Part shown: positions 43,854-52,182 of the stretch, in pieces | How the letters are laid out: each line of letters starts with the position of its first letter | Numbering within the stretch: the first letter of the stretch is position 1 | Assembly (NCBI GenBank): GCA_018830885.1 | Contig: JAHJRI010000364.1 | Span: forward strand, 25,175-89,174 | DNA length: 64,000 nt | From: a bacterium | GTDB lineage: Bacteria > SAR324 > XYD2-FULL-50-16 | Reading direction: 5' to 3' | Position numbers and translations under genes: made by a program | The notes under the pieces: generated by a model | Databases searched by the model: none | What the model was told of the DNA's origin: nothing | What the model saw: the letters and a program-made list of their open reading frames with translations, nothing else

Positions 43854-46400
43854 ATGTCGTTTCAGGATGCAGTCATGCAGAAGTTGAGAGGGAGCCGGTT
43901 TAACTTCACAGAGGATGCCAAATACTTCAAGGGTGGTACCTGTCCCGCCTGCAGGCAGAAAACGCTTTACATCAAAAAGGAAAACCTGTTCAAGGTCGTC
44001 TGCAATCGCAAGGAAAAATGCCGGTACAGCATTACCATCAAGGAGCTGTTTCCGGACCTGTTCGGCAACCTGCGAAAGTCGGCACCGGCCACTCCGGAAG
44101 ATCCCACGAAGACCGTGGATACATATTTGCAGTGGATGCGGGGATTCAGGGACCTTTCCCTGTTCAAGGGGCATTATGTGCAGAACGTCAGGAAGATTCT
44201 CGGTGTTGAATATCCCACCGCCCGTTTCTATCTGGCTGAAGGTGTCTACTGGGAAAAGATCATCGACAGTCAGGGGAGGGATTCGCACTTCGAGGGGAGC
44301 TACAAGGGGCTTGCCTGGTCGCTTCATCCAAAGGAGGACTTGAAGGGATCCGTTTTTCTGACGGAGGGGATTTTTGACGCGATGGCGCTGGAAATCTCCG
44401 GGAGGCAGGCGGTCAGTGCGATGTCGGCCGGGCATATTCCGGATGCCTATCTCACCGAACTGCTGGGCAGGGGGATCAGGTGGCATGCCGCCTATGATAA
44501 CGACAATGCCGGCATCGAGGGTGTGAAAAAGATCGTTGACTGGCTTCACTCCCAGGGGGAAGAGGTTGTCATCTCCCTGCCGGAGACCGGAAAGGACTGG
44601 AACGACCACCTGCGGGACGGCAAGATTTTCGAAGACGATTTTTTCGATGATTGCCGCTTTCGGGGAGAGTTGATTGAGGCTCAGGACCCGAAAAGCTATG
44701 GCGAGATCCTGGTCAGAAAATACCGGATGCCACTCTGCTTCGAATTCGACGATTGTTACTGGGGCATCTACCAGGAGAAGAACGATCAGATTGTTTCCCG
44801 GCAAAGCAATTTCTCCCTGCAGCTTCTCTACACCCTCAACAATGAAACAACCGATGATGTCCTTTATATGTTCAGGGTGAAGTATAAAAACAAGAGCCGG
44901 GACCGGGAGATCCAGCTGAGTTCATCAAAGATATCCAACCTCCAGGCTTTCCGGGAAGGGGTGATGAACAGGGCCCCCGGAGCGATCTGGAAGGGGCAGC
45001 AGCAGGCCCTGTACTTTAATCTGCTGGAGAAATACTTCCTCCGGCCACCGGTTGAGGTGAGATGCCTGCAGCAGATCGGCTATGACGACAAGACCAGGGC
45101 CTATGTCTTTCCGGATCATGCCTATGCCGCGGATGGCCGCCTGATAGAACCCAATGAGCATGACTTCATATCCTTCTCCTCCAAGCATGATGACAACGTC
45201 AAGGTCATCGCTAAAAAGAAGAACAACCATTTCAGGCGGGAGGAATCATTCGACTGGAAAGTGACGGATACGCTTATCGATGCCTGGAGCTGGGAGGGAT
45301 TCTGCGTCTTCTCCTGGTTTTTTGTGTCCTGCTTCTGTGAACAGATTGGAAATGAGTTCGGCTGGTTTCCATTTCTGTCGATTTACGGTCCGCCGAACAC
45401 CGGAAAGTCGTCCCTGGTCAAGCTGGCCTGGAAGTTTCTGGGACGCAACCATGAAGGGATCCAGGCGACCAAAAAATTCTCCGACAAGTATATTGCCCGA
45501 CAGCTGGCTCTATTCAGCGGGATCCCGACTGTGATCAAGGAGATCAACAAGGCGCCGTCCTCCTTCAACCTGGAGGACCTGCTGCCGGCTTTCGATCGGG
45601 ATCCCATCATCGGCCGGGCTGAAATGACCCACGGCCTGGAGACCTATGACTTCCCCTTCCGATCGGCGCTGATTTTTGCTCAGAACGAGGAGCCGTTCGA
45701 ATCACAGCAGCTCAAGTCCCGGATCATCAGCCTGAAATTCTGCGATAAACGGTTCAACCTGCATAACAAGATCTCCCTGGCTGCCAGCAAGGTGCTGCGG
45801 AAGAAAGCGATCTCAGAAGTCTGCGGGTTCCGCCATTTTATCATGTCCCAGCACCAGCAGCATCTCCAGGATCTGATGGATCTGTATCCGGTTAATGAGG
45901 AGAAGTTTTTTAAAATATCGGAAACCTCCCGGGTGGCTCAGAACTATGCGCTGCTCTGGACGGCCTGCACTATTCTGGGCAAGCATGTGCCGCGCTGGGA
46001 AGAGATCAGGGCCTCATGTTTTGACTACCTGGTTCAGTCCATCAAGGAGAAGGAGCGAATCCTCCAGCTCGACAACTTCATGCTGAACCGGTTCTTTGAA
46101 GTGCTGGATGACCTGGTGATCAGCGGACGGCTGTCAAATCATGCGCCCTATCTGAAGCAGAATGAGGAAGTCCGGTTCTCCTGGAAGGAATTTCAGATGC
46201 TGGCAAACGATGACAATCAGCACGATCTGTTCAAAGACGTTCCCCAGCTTCAAAACGACCTGCAGGGGACATCGAGATTCAGGAAGTACGCTTCCATGCA
46301 TTCGGAAAAGACCGGCAGAAATTTACAACTCTGGGCTTTCTCAGGTGATTTTCAGAAAAACCTTCAGACATCTTTCGACAATGGCCCAAAGGGAAAATAG
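43854..46400 (+). CDS. Toprim primase with P-loop helicase-like domain
   Basis: An 848-residue replication protein. The N-terminus holds a zinc ribbon ('GGTCPACRQKTLYI...VVCNRKEKC', residues about 25-60), then a Toprim domain ('VFLTEGIFDAMALEI' near 170 and 'WHAAYDNDNAGIEG' near 210), and from about residue 500 a P-loop ATPase ('FLSIYGPPNTGKSSLV' near 512). This is the DnaG-plus-helicase build of phage primases, which unwind the origin and lay primers. It replaces the rolling-circle gpA initiator of true P2 phages. The CTCAGAT array begins 22 bases after its stop, so the gene and its likely origin are linked. Confidence 0.88.
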   Translation: MSFQDAVMQKLRGSRFNFTEDAKYFKGGTCPACRQKTLYIKKENLFKVVCNRKEKCRYSITIKELFPDLFGNLRKSAPATPEDPTKTVDTYLQWMRGFRDLSLFKGHYVQNVRKILGVEYPTARFYLAEGVYWEKIIDSQGRDSHFEGSYKGLAWSLHPKEDLKGSVFLTEGIFDAMALEISGRQAVSAMSAGHIPDAYLTELLGRGIRWHAAYDNDNAGIEGVKKIVDWLHSQGEEVVISLPETGKDWNDHLRDGKIFEDDFFDDCRFRGELIEAQDPKSYGEILVRKYRMPLCFEFDDCYWGIYQEKNDQIVSRQSNFSLQLLYTLNNETTDDVLYMFRVKYKNKSRDREIQLSSSKISNLQAFREGVMNRAPGAIWKGQQQALYFNLLEKYFLRPPVEVRCLQQIGYDDKTRAYVFPDHAYAADGRLIEPNEHDFISFSSKHDDNVKVIAKKKNNHFRREESFDWKVTDTLIDAWSWEGFCVFSWFFVSCFCEQIGNEFGWFPFLSIYGPPNTGKSSLVKLAWKFLGRNHEGIQATKKFSDKYIARQLALFSGIPTVIKEINKAPSSFNLEDLLPAFDRDPIIGRAEMTHGLETYDFPFRSALIFAQNEEPFESQQLKSRIISLKFCDKRFNLHNKISLAASKVLRKKAISEVCGFRHFIMSQHQQHLQDLMDLYPVNEEKFFKISETSRVAQNYALLWTACTILGKHVPRWEEIRASCFDYLVQSIKEKERILQLDNFMLNRFFEVLDDLVISGRLSNHAPYLKQNEEVRFSWKEFQMLANDDNQHDLFKDVPQLQNDLQGTSRFRKYASMHSEKTGRNLQLWAFSGDFQKNLQTSFDNGPKGK

Positions 46401-46422
46401 GGGGGGGTAAGACGTTTTTTTC

Positions 46423-46735
46423 ATCTGAGGTACTTAGAATATATATTTATATAATAATTACAATAATAAACATCTCAGACGGATCTCAGATTACCTCAGA
46501 TCATCTCAGATGACCTCAGATTTGCTCAGACGGATCTCAGATTTTTTAAGCTCATGAATTCAATATTTTACATCAAATCTCAGATTGCTCATCTGAGGTG
46601 CTTAGCTCAACAATGACGGGGGATAGACGGATTTGAAACGCCAATCTCAGATGAAAAACAGGCAGGGGGGGACCCCTCGACCAAATCATTGACGATTTGT
46701 ACCCGTTTTTACCAAAAATCTGGTCAATCTCAGAT
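46423..46735. repeat. Phased CTCAGAT iteron array, candidate replication origin
   Basis: Forward copies start at 46,474 (ends C), 46,485, 46,495, 46,505, 46,515, 46,525 (ends C), 46,536, 46,579, 46,646 and 46,729; inverted copies (ATCTGAG) lie at 46,423 and 46,591. The seven central copies are 10 or 11 bases apart, so all face one side of the helix. Several are extended to the odd palindrome ATCT-C-AGAT. An AT-only stretch (46,438-46,470) is directly beside the array, as in iteron origins where DNA melts. Confidence 0.8.
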
Positions 46736-46757
46736 TTGCACAATCAGGGTTACTATC

Positions 46758-47198
46758 ATGACTTCCAACGACGTTGAAAACTACCAGATTGAATACCGCC
46801 TGAACGGAGAAAACCGTCGTTTGAGGGGGCGGGGAACATCCGAGGAGGATGTAAGAGGCAAAGCAATGCTGCACCTCCTGGATAAGTACAGCGGATCCCT
46901 GGAGATCATTGCAGTGAAACCGGCCGAGCAGAAACGCCAATCCCTGCCGGAAGAGGTAGTGCAGTGGGTCATTACCGGCCGTTCCTTCCGGGTGGATTGT
47001 GAAACCGAAGGTCAGTCATTGAACCTGGCTGCAGAAATCAAGGCCGGATTCAAAAGCCTGGGGCAGGAGCTGAATTTTGATGCATGGGTGTTTGGAAGGG
47101 CGGTGCATGCCTTTCCTGTTTACTACCGGTGCCGTGGATCCCTGGCGGATCTGGATGATAAGGCAGGAAAAGACCGAGGGCGATATGGACACCGATGA
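46758..47198 (+). CDS. Hypothetical phage protein after the iteron array
   Basis: The ATG at 46758 is preferred: a longer in-frame start would run through the last iteron copy. The 146-residue product is basic and soluble with short segments 'YRLNGENRRLRGRGTSEEDVRGKAM' and 'VVQWVITGRSFRVD'. I do not recognise it. Its end overlaps the next gene by 14 bases, so it opens a short coupled run leading to the partition genes. Confidence 0.55.
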   Translation: MTSNDVENYQIEYRLNGENRRLRGRGTSEEDVRGKAMLHLLDKYSGSLEIIAVKPAEQKRQSLPEEVVQWVITGRSFRVDCETEGQSLNLAAEIKAGFKSLGQELNFDAWVFGRAVHAFPVYYRCRGSLADLDDKAGKDRGRYGHR

Positions 47199-47442
47199 AA
47201 AGAAAACACTGGAGAAACACACCGAGGCTCTCAACAGGGTGGCCACTGTCATGGAAGGATTTGTCGACGGTCTCCCGGGCCTGGTAGCCAGACTGGAAAA
47301 AAACGAGGCGCTGCTGCGACTGCAGCGGGAACGCACTACAGTTCGCGACCAGATCGGCAGTGAAATCGCCAAATATGAACGCAAAAAAAAGAAGGAGAAA
47401 ACCAATGGCAAAGGGAAAACGGAGGAAGACAAAAAACAGTGA
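47185..47442 (+). CDS. Small coiled-coil phage protein
   Basis: The start at ATG 47185 has GAGGG 5 bases ahead. The 85-residue product is a charged helix ('TLEKHTEALNRVATVMEGF', 'LVARLEKNEALLRLQRERT') ending in a lysine-rich tail, consistent with a coiled-coil or nucleic-acid-binding accessory protein. No family recognised. It overlaps both neighbours. Confidence 0.55.
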   Translation: MDTDEKKTLEKHTEALNRVATVMEGFVDGLPGLVARLEKNEALLRLQRERTTVRDQIGSEIAKYERKKKKEKTNGKGKTEEDKKQ

Positions 47443-47599
47443 TCGGCCACCGACCCGGGAGCAGGTGACGGAAGCAGTTAAAAAGTACCTGGCGGAAGGC
47501 GGGCAGATAACCATGATTCCATTCACCAAGCCCAACGATGACTATGCCCGCGTGTTTACCGGGAAAAGGGGAAACTCGGGCGAAATTGGGATATTTTAA
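47405..47599 (+). CDS. Small basic phage protein
   Basis: Start at ATG 47405 (AAGGAG 7 bases upstream, inside the previous gene). The 64-residue product is basic at the N-terminus ('MAKGKRRKTKNSDRPPTREQ') and then has a helix-strand stretch ('VTEAVKKYLAEGGQITMIPF'). Function unknown. It precedes the ParA gene by 51 bases containing a direct repeat. Confidence 0.55.
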   Translation: MAKGKRRKTKNSDRPPTREQVTEAVKKYLAEGGQITMIPFTKPNDDYARVFTGKRGNSGEIGIF

Positions 47600-47614
47600 T
47601 TTTCGATTTGAGAT

Positions 47615-47641
47615 AATGCTAACATTTCACAATGCTAACAT
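47615..47641. repeat. Two AATGCTAACAT direct repeats before parA
   Basis: AATGCTAACAT occurs at 47,615-47,625 and 47,631-47,641, a 16-base period, ending 10 bases before the parA ATG. Such repeats beside par genes are commonly the operator and sometimes the centromere bound by the RHH partner. Confidence 0.6.
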
Positions 47642-47650
47642 GGGGGAATA

Positions 47651-48337
47651 ATGGGAAAGATCATTTCACTGGTAAGCCCAAAAGGTGGCGTTACGAAATC
47701 GACACTGGCACTCTGTCTGGCATCGGCCTACGGGAATAGCTGTATTGTGGACATGGACCGGCAGGGAAGTCTCGACACCTGGTTTCATGACAGGCAGAAC
47801 CGGGAATCAGAAGGTTATGAGCAGGACGTCCGGATCCAGGTTGAGTTCTATGGCCAGGAGGAACTGACCGACAAGAAGCTGATGGACTTGGCTGGTCAAT
47901 ATGAGTATGTGATCATCGATTGCCCGGGCGAAAGCGAAGCTGGAGAGAAAACACGAACCGCCCTGGTCTATTCGGACCTGGTGATCATCCCGATCAATGA
48001 ATCGGAGTTCGACCTGAACTCACTGCTCGATCACTTGGTCCCATTGCTGGATTATGCAAAGGAAGCCAATCCGAAAGGGAGATTTGTCCTGTTGCCGGTT
48101 TTCTGCCATGTCAACGCCGGCCTGGAGAAGACGATCGCGAAGTTCAAACCGCTGGAGCTGGATGTTGTCGAAGCCCTTTTCCGGTACCGGACAGTCTTCA
48201 AACGCTTTGCAGAAAATGGACAAACCCTGGAGAAATACTCAGAAAACGCCACCACAGCCCGCGAGCGGATCCGCGCCCGGGCAGCCCTGTCAGATGTGAA
48301 TGAAATCGTCCTTCAACTCAACAACCACCTGCGATAA
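47651..48337 (+). CDS. parA: ParA-type partition ATPase
   Basis: A 228-residue ATPase with the deviant Walker A 'SPKGGVTKST' at residues about 9-18, 'CIVDMDRQGSLDTWF' near 30 and Walker B-like 'YVIIDCPGESEAGEKT' near 88. Small ParA proteins of this type (Ib) drive plasmid segregation with a small RHH DNA-binding partner, here the next gene 6 bases on. Some phage ParA-like proteins have other roles. The short length without N-terminal HTH fits type Ib. A direct repeat lies just upstream. Confidence 0.88.
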   Translation: MGKIISLVSPKGGVTKSTLALCLASAYGNSCIVDMDRQGSLDTWFHDRQNRESEGYEQDVRIQVEFYGQEELTDKKLMDLAGQYEYVIIDCPGESEAGEKTRTALVYSDLVIIPINESEFDLNSLLDHLVPLLDYAKEANPKGRFVLLPVFCHVNAGLEKTIAKFKPLELDVVEALFRYRTVFKRFAENGQTLEKYSENATTARERIRARAALSDVNEIVLQLNNHLR

Positions 48338-48343
48338 AAGACC

Positions 48344-48595
48344 ATGGACATAGCCAAAAAACAACAACGCCGAACCAAAGCCCAAGATTTTATCAAATCC
48401 GGATCAAAAATACCGGAACCGAAAAAAACACACCCGGCAGAAGTTTCCCCCAGGGAAGAAAAACAGAAAGGAAAAAAGCACGTGGCCTACTACCTGGACA
48501 AAGACCTGATCCAGCAGATCCAAATCCAGGCAGCTAAAAACGGAGAAAAGCCCTGCCATTTGATTGAGAGGGCTGTAAAACGGGAATTATCATAA
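48344..48595 (+). CDS. Ribbon-helix-helix partition partner (ParB-like)
   Basis: An 83-residue protein: a basic disordered N-terminus (residues 1-45) and a C-terminal ribbon-helix-helix ('KHVAYYLDKDLIQQIQIQAA', then 'HLIERAVKREL'). This is the layout of centromere-binding proteins paired with type Ib ParA; the flexible arm activates the ATPase. The gene is 6 bases downstream of parA, which supports the pairing. Confidence 0.75.
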   Translation: MDIAKKQQRRTKAQDFIKSGSKIPEPKKTHPAEVSPREEKQKGKKHVAYYLDKDLIQQIQIQAAKNGEKPCHLIERAVKRELS

Positions 48596-48623
48596 TGGAT
48601 ATTATTCTTTAGAAAACACGAAC

Positions 48624-49232
48624 TCATTTTATATGTTTCTCAATTATTTCCAATACCTTTTGTCCATCCGGCATACCAGACATTGTTCTAAGAAAAACGA
48701 CATTTCTACCCAGGATTTTCTTGATTTCACTTGCTGTTAATGGCTTCTCCAGTTTTGTGAAAGCTTCCAACTCCTGGTAATGACATTCATCCTTGTCATT
48801 ATTTTGATCAGCCATCTTGGTAATTCCTGTTGCCTTACCGTATGCGACAATTCCCTTTCCATTTTCGTAGAGAAAAATAACATCTCCTTTTTGAATCCGA
48901 TCAATATTGAATTTCCAGGGATTGTAAAAGGCTGCGGCAATACCTTCAGTTAGCATTTTTTGATGATCATCCAGACTGTGTCTTTTATTCGTATTCAGGA
49001 TATGAAACTTACAATCTCTGTTCTCCTCTACCTCTCCGAGTTTCAATTCGTCCTCTGCCACAGTAATGCCTTCCTCAATAAGTTTAATGATAGCTTCATG
49101 TTTGGAGACAGCCAGGTAATCAGCCAATTCCTCAATAAATGAATGTAATTCTTTTGGTATTCGGACTGTCGTAGCGACAAGTTCCTTTTTTGCAGTTTTT
49201 GATTTTTTGATAAGATTTCTTAGTTCGCTCAT
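48624..49232 (-). CDS. RHH domain fused to an EVE/PUA-like domain
   Basis: Start at 49232 (MSELRNLIKK), with AGAGG 6 bases ahead. The 202-residue protein has an N-terminal ribbon-helix-helix ('ATTVRIPKELHSFIEELADYLAVSKHEAI', residues about 19-48) and, from about residue 85, an EVE/PUA-like domain ('IQKGDVIFLYENGKGIVAYGKATGI'). EVE-type domains bind modified bases and are often linked with restriction or anti-phage genes. It is divergent from the C5 methyltransferase and under an inverted-repeat operator, so it may be a methylation-aware regulator of the cassette or a restriction component. Fusion of these two domains is unusual to me. Confidence 0.7.
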   Translation of the reverse strand: MSELRNLIKKSKTAKKELVATTVRIPKELHSFIEELADYLAVSKHEAIIKLIEEGITVAEDELKLGEVEENRDCKFHILNTNKRHSLDDHQKMLTEGIAAAFYNPWKFNIDRIQKGDVIFLYENGKGIVAYGKATGITKMADQNNDKDECHYQELEAFTKLEKPLTASEIKKILGRNVVFLRTMSGMPDGQKVLEIIEKHIK

Positions 49233-49283
49233 ATTTAACCTCTTTGAAGATTTCAATAATAAAAAACGGTGCAAGAATATAAC

Positions 49284-49336
49284 TAATGATGAACCAAAAA
49301 AGATATCATGTCAAGTGCTTTTATGGTTCATCATTA
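49284..49336. promoter_or_regulatory. 13-bp inverted repeat spanning the RHH-EVE promoter
   Basis: TAATGATGAACCA (49,284-49,296) and TGGTTCATCATTA (49,324-49,336) are perfect inverted repeats, and pairing extends to about 19 bp with one mismatch. On the minus strand TTGACA (49,314-49,309) with a 17-base spacer to CATCAT (49,291-49,286) makes a promoter whose -10 lies inside one arm. A bound dimer would block it. Confidence 0.65.
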
Positions 49337-49484
49337 CTAGTTCCTAATAAGTTGGCTTTCACCATTGAGTATAGAAATCCAGAGTGCTAGATTAGGTTCA
49401 ACACAAATTTACCGATATTCGGGAACATTCAGTTTCAAGGTGTCAAGGAACAGACAGCTGTAACAACCGAACAGTTTTGATAAA

Positions 49485-50981
49485 ATGGATTCAGACGTTA
49501 TTCAACGTAAAATAGAGGAAATAAGGACCGGCAGACAACCTCGTGTGCTTGATTTGTTTGCCGGATGTGGAGGAATATCACTTGGTTTTCAGTTTCATGG
49601 TTTTAATATCGTCGGTGGTGTGGAAATTGATGAGCATGCAGCAAGATCCCATGCAATTAACTTTCTCAAAGGGGCGTCTGAAAGCGAAGTCAAGGTACAC
49701 TCAAAGGCCAGGGATATAACGAAGGAGGAGCCCGAACTACTGATGAAGGAATATGGTTTTGCAGAGGATGTTGATTCCTGTGTCGATTTTATTGTGGGAG
49801 GTCCCCCTTGTCAGGCATTTGCAAGAGTCGGCAGGGCAAAACTAAGGGAAATTGCAAGTCATCCGGAGGCGTTTCTGCATGATCCCAGGAGTAATCTGTA
49901 TTTAAGGTACATACATTATGTCAAGACCCTGAAACCCATTGCTCTCTTGATTGAAAATGTTCCGGATGTTTTGAACTACGGGGGTCACAATATTTCCGAG
50001 GAAATCTGTGAAGTATTGGAGGAGGCAGGATACAATTGCGGTTACACCCTGTTGAACTCGGTTTATTACGGTGTACCCCAGATGCGTGAAAGAATGTTCC
50101 TTTTGGGATATAGAAAGGAACTGAATGCAAAGGTTGTTTTTCCGGATCCAACCCACTGGATTGAATTACCAAGAGGATATCATGGTTCCCGGCAGGTGGC
50201 CTTGAAGACGATCAATGGCAACGGAAATGGCTCAAAAGGGAGTCAATTGAGTTTTCTGGATGAAAAAACACATTTCATGTCTCCACCGGTTGCAGATCAG
50301 AAAAAGGTAAAACCTGCCATATTTGCTGAAAGCGCAATTTGCGACCTTCCTCCGATTACCCTTCATCTGGAAGGGAAACTGAAGAGAGGAGCCAGAAGGT
50401 TCGATGAGCTTATTCCTTATCCAACAAAAAAACCAAAGAATCCCTATCAAAAGCTGATGAGAACATGGCCGGGATTTGAAAACAGTGAGGGGATCAGGGA
50501 TCATGTTATCAGATACCTTCCCCGGGATTATGATATTTTCAGACGAATGAATCCGGGTGACCAATACCCGGAAGCATATAACCATGCATTGGACATGCTT
50601 GAGGAAAGGATTGCCGAGTTGGGAAAACAGGGTTTGGTTATAAAAAAGGGAAGTAAGGAATATGATCAACTTAAGAAGGAAATTGTCCCACCATATGATC
50701 CTGGCAAGTTTCCAAACAAATGGCGAAAGATGGAAAAAAATCAACCTGCCAGAACACTGTTGGCACATCTTGGCAAGGATGGCTATTCTCACATCCACTA
50801 TGATAGTAATCAGGCAAGAACAATTTCCGTGAGGGAAGCCGCACGTTTTCATTCATTTCCAGATGGATTTGTGTTTTCCGGAACAATGAATCCGGCTTTC
50901 AGGCAGATCGGAAACGCTGTTCCCCCATTGATGGCTGCCGCATTGGCCAAGACTATTCAACATACATTGACCGGGAAATGA
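49485..50981 (+). CDS. DNA (cytosine-5) methyltransferase
   Basis: A 498-residue C5 methyltransferase with the ordered motifs: I 'DLFAGCGGISLGF' (residues about 23-35), IV 'VGGPPCQAFARVG' (about 103-115, catalytic Cys), VI 'IENVPDVL' (about 153), VIII 'PQMRERMFLLGY' (about 200), IX/X 'REAARFHSFP' and 'RQIGNAVPPLMAAALA' (about 450-490). It methylates cytosine at a specific site. The segment from 245 to 440 should hold target recognition. It overlaps the next (nuclease) gene by 4 bases, making a coupled type II restriction-modification pair. The recognition site cannot be read from the sequence. Confidence 0.95.
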   Translation: MDSDVIQRKIEEIRTGRQPRVLDLFAGCGGISLGFQFHGFNIVGGVEIDEHAARSHAINFLKGASESEVKVHSKARDITKEEPELLMKEYGFAEDVDSCVDFIVGGPPCQAFARVGRAKLREIASHPEAFLHDPRSNLYLRYIHYVKTLKPIALLIENVPDVLNYGGHNISEEICEVLEEAGYNCGYTLLNSVYYGVPQMRERMFLLGYRKELNAKVVFPDPTHWIELPRGYHGSRQVALKTINGNGNGSKGSQLSFLDEKTHFMSPPVADQKKVKPAIFAESAICDLPPITLHLEGKLKRGARRFDELIPYPTKKPKNPYQKLMRTWPGFENSEGIRDHVIRYLPRDYDIFRRMNPGDQYPEAYNHALDMLEERIAELGKQGLVIKKGSKEYDQLKKEIVPPYDPGKFPNKWRKMEKNQPARTLLAHLGKDGYSHIHYDSNQARTISVREAARFHSFPDGFVFSGTMNPAFRQIGNAVPPLMAAALAKTIQHTLTGK

Positions 50982-52111
50982 AAAATAAACTGTGCGTAAA
51001 GAGTCTGACAGCTTCAGATCTGACGTTTTTCAAGTGGCAATTTCAGGAGCGAAATGCAGGAAACCAGAAGTCTATCAACCTGAATGCCGATGTTTTCATA
51101 GATGCCTTATATCCTGATTTGCCGGCATTGGCGCAGGAGATGAGTGGCAGGATACCTCTGGATCTTACTTTTTATGGTCCCGGCTATTCGCCAAGACATA
51201 ATATTCAACGTAAGATTAGGAAAATAGGATCATATAAGAACTGGAGATTGAACGGGGAATTTGTTATTAACCCGGTAGATGAACCAGAAAGATATAACAT
51301 ACTTGTTCCCGGTGATTTCGCCATTATGGACTTTGTCGGTATATCCTATCCAAATGCGGTGAGCGTTTTCCTGATATCATCTGTATCTCCCGAAGACAAA
51401 AATATTCATGCCAGTTTGGAAGCCTGGCTTCAAAAACGGGGGATGGCTGTTGTTGATGTTCCTGAATTGCAGCAACTTGTTTTAGATTCCAGACTGGATA
51501 TAGTCCATCCGCTGAACGGTCTGTTTTCAGAATTTGACCTGGATCTGGAAGATGCCGCTCTTGGCAGTTTTGAAGGAATTAAAAGGCTTCATCGAAAAGG
51601 AGGGGGAAGAAGCATATCCCAGGAACAGTTCAAAAAGGTTCGTGAATCCGCCGAGTCGATCGGTCGACGAGGAGAGGAATATTTGAATTTGTATTTTTCG
51701 TGGCTGGTCGCAAAGGGAGAATTGAAAAATTATCAATGGACATCTGATATCAATGCCATTTCGCCATATGACTTCGAGATTGAAAATATCAAAGACGAAA
51801 AGATTCTTGTCGATGCCAAGTCCACCTCCGGAGATGAAAATCGAACAATCCATGTTTCGTTGGCAGAATTGCATAAAATGGTTGAATCCGAGTTGAGATA
51901 TGACATTTATAGGATCTTTTGTCTTTCTGAAGATAGTGCAAGTCTGAAAATTGTCACAAATATGAAACCGTTTGCCGAGTCTGTTCTGTCTAATCTGCAC
52001 AACCTTCCAGATGGAGTTGAGATTGACTCCGTTTCTATTGATCCGAAATCCCTTGTAATTGGTGATGAAATTGTACTGCCATCAATCGAGCAACTATTGG
52101 AAGATCTGTGA
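50978..52111 (+). CDS. DUF3883-type restriction endonuclease
   Basis: A 377-residue protein, overlapping the methyltransferase by 4 bases (ATGA). From about residue 222 it shows 'SIGRRGEEYLNLYFSWLV', 'SPYDFEIENIKDEKILVDAKST' (split over about 268-290) and 'TIHVSLAELHKMVE', the DUF3883 pattern, in which E, D and D-x-K form a PD-(D/E)XK nuclease site. The N-terminal part is not recognised and may choose the target. The context with the methyltransferase and Vsr strongly supports a restriction enzyme. Confidence 0.85.
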   Translation: MKNKLCVKSLTASDLTFFKWQFQERNAGNQKSINLNADVFIDALYPDLPALAQEMSGRIPLDLTFYGPGYSPRHNIQRKIRKIGSYKNWRLNGEFVINPVDEPERYNILVPGDFAIMDFVGISYPNAVSVFLISSVSPEDKNIHASLEAWLQKRGMAVVDVPELQQLVLDSRLDIVHPLNGLFSEFDLDLEDAALGSFEGIKRLHRKGGGRSISQEQFKKVRESAESIGRRGEEYLNLYFSWLVAKGELKNYQWTSDINAISPYDFEIENIKDEKILVDAKSTSGDENRTIHVSLAELHKMVESELRYDIYRIFCLSEDSASLKIVTNMKPFAESVLSNLHNLPDGVEIDSVSIDPKSLVIGDEIVLPSIEQLLEDL

Positions 52112-52182
52112 TCTCATGATCTGCCTGAAGATACCTGTTCTGGTCAACAGATTGATTTACTCCAGTCATTTCAGGAAAGTTC

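Noticed and set aside
43806..44804. 332-codon minus-strand frame opposite the primase gene
   Set aside because: Antisense to the zinc ribbon/Toprim coding region, which has clear motifs; no motif in the reverse frame.
46474..46542. CRISPR array
   Set aside because: The repeats are 7 bases at 10-11-base spacing, far too short and close; no cas genes are in the window. An iteron origin explains it better.
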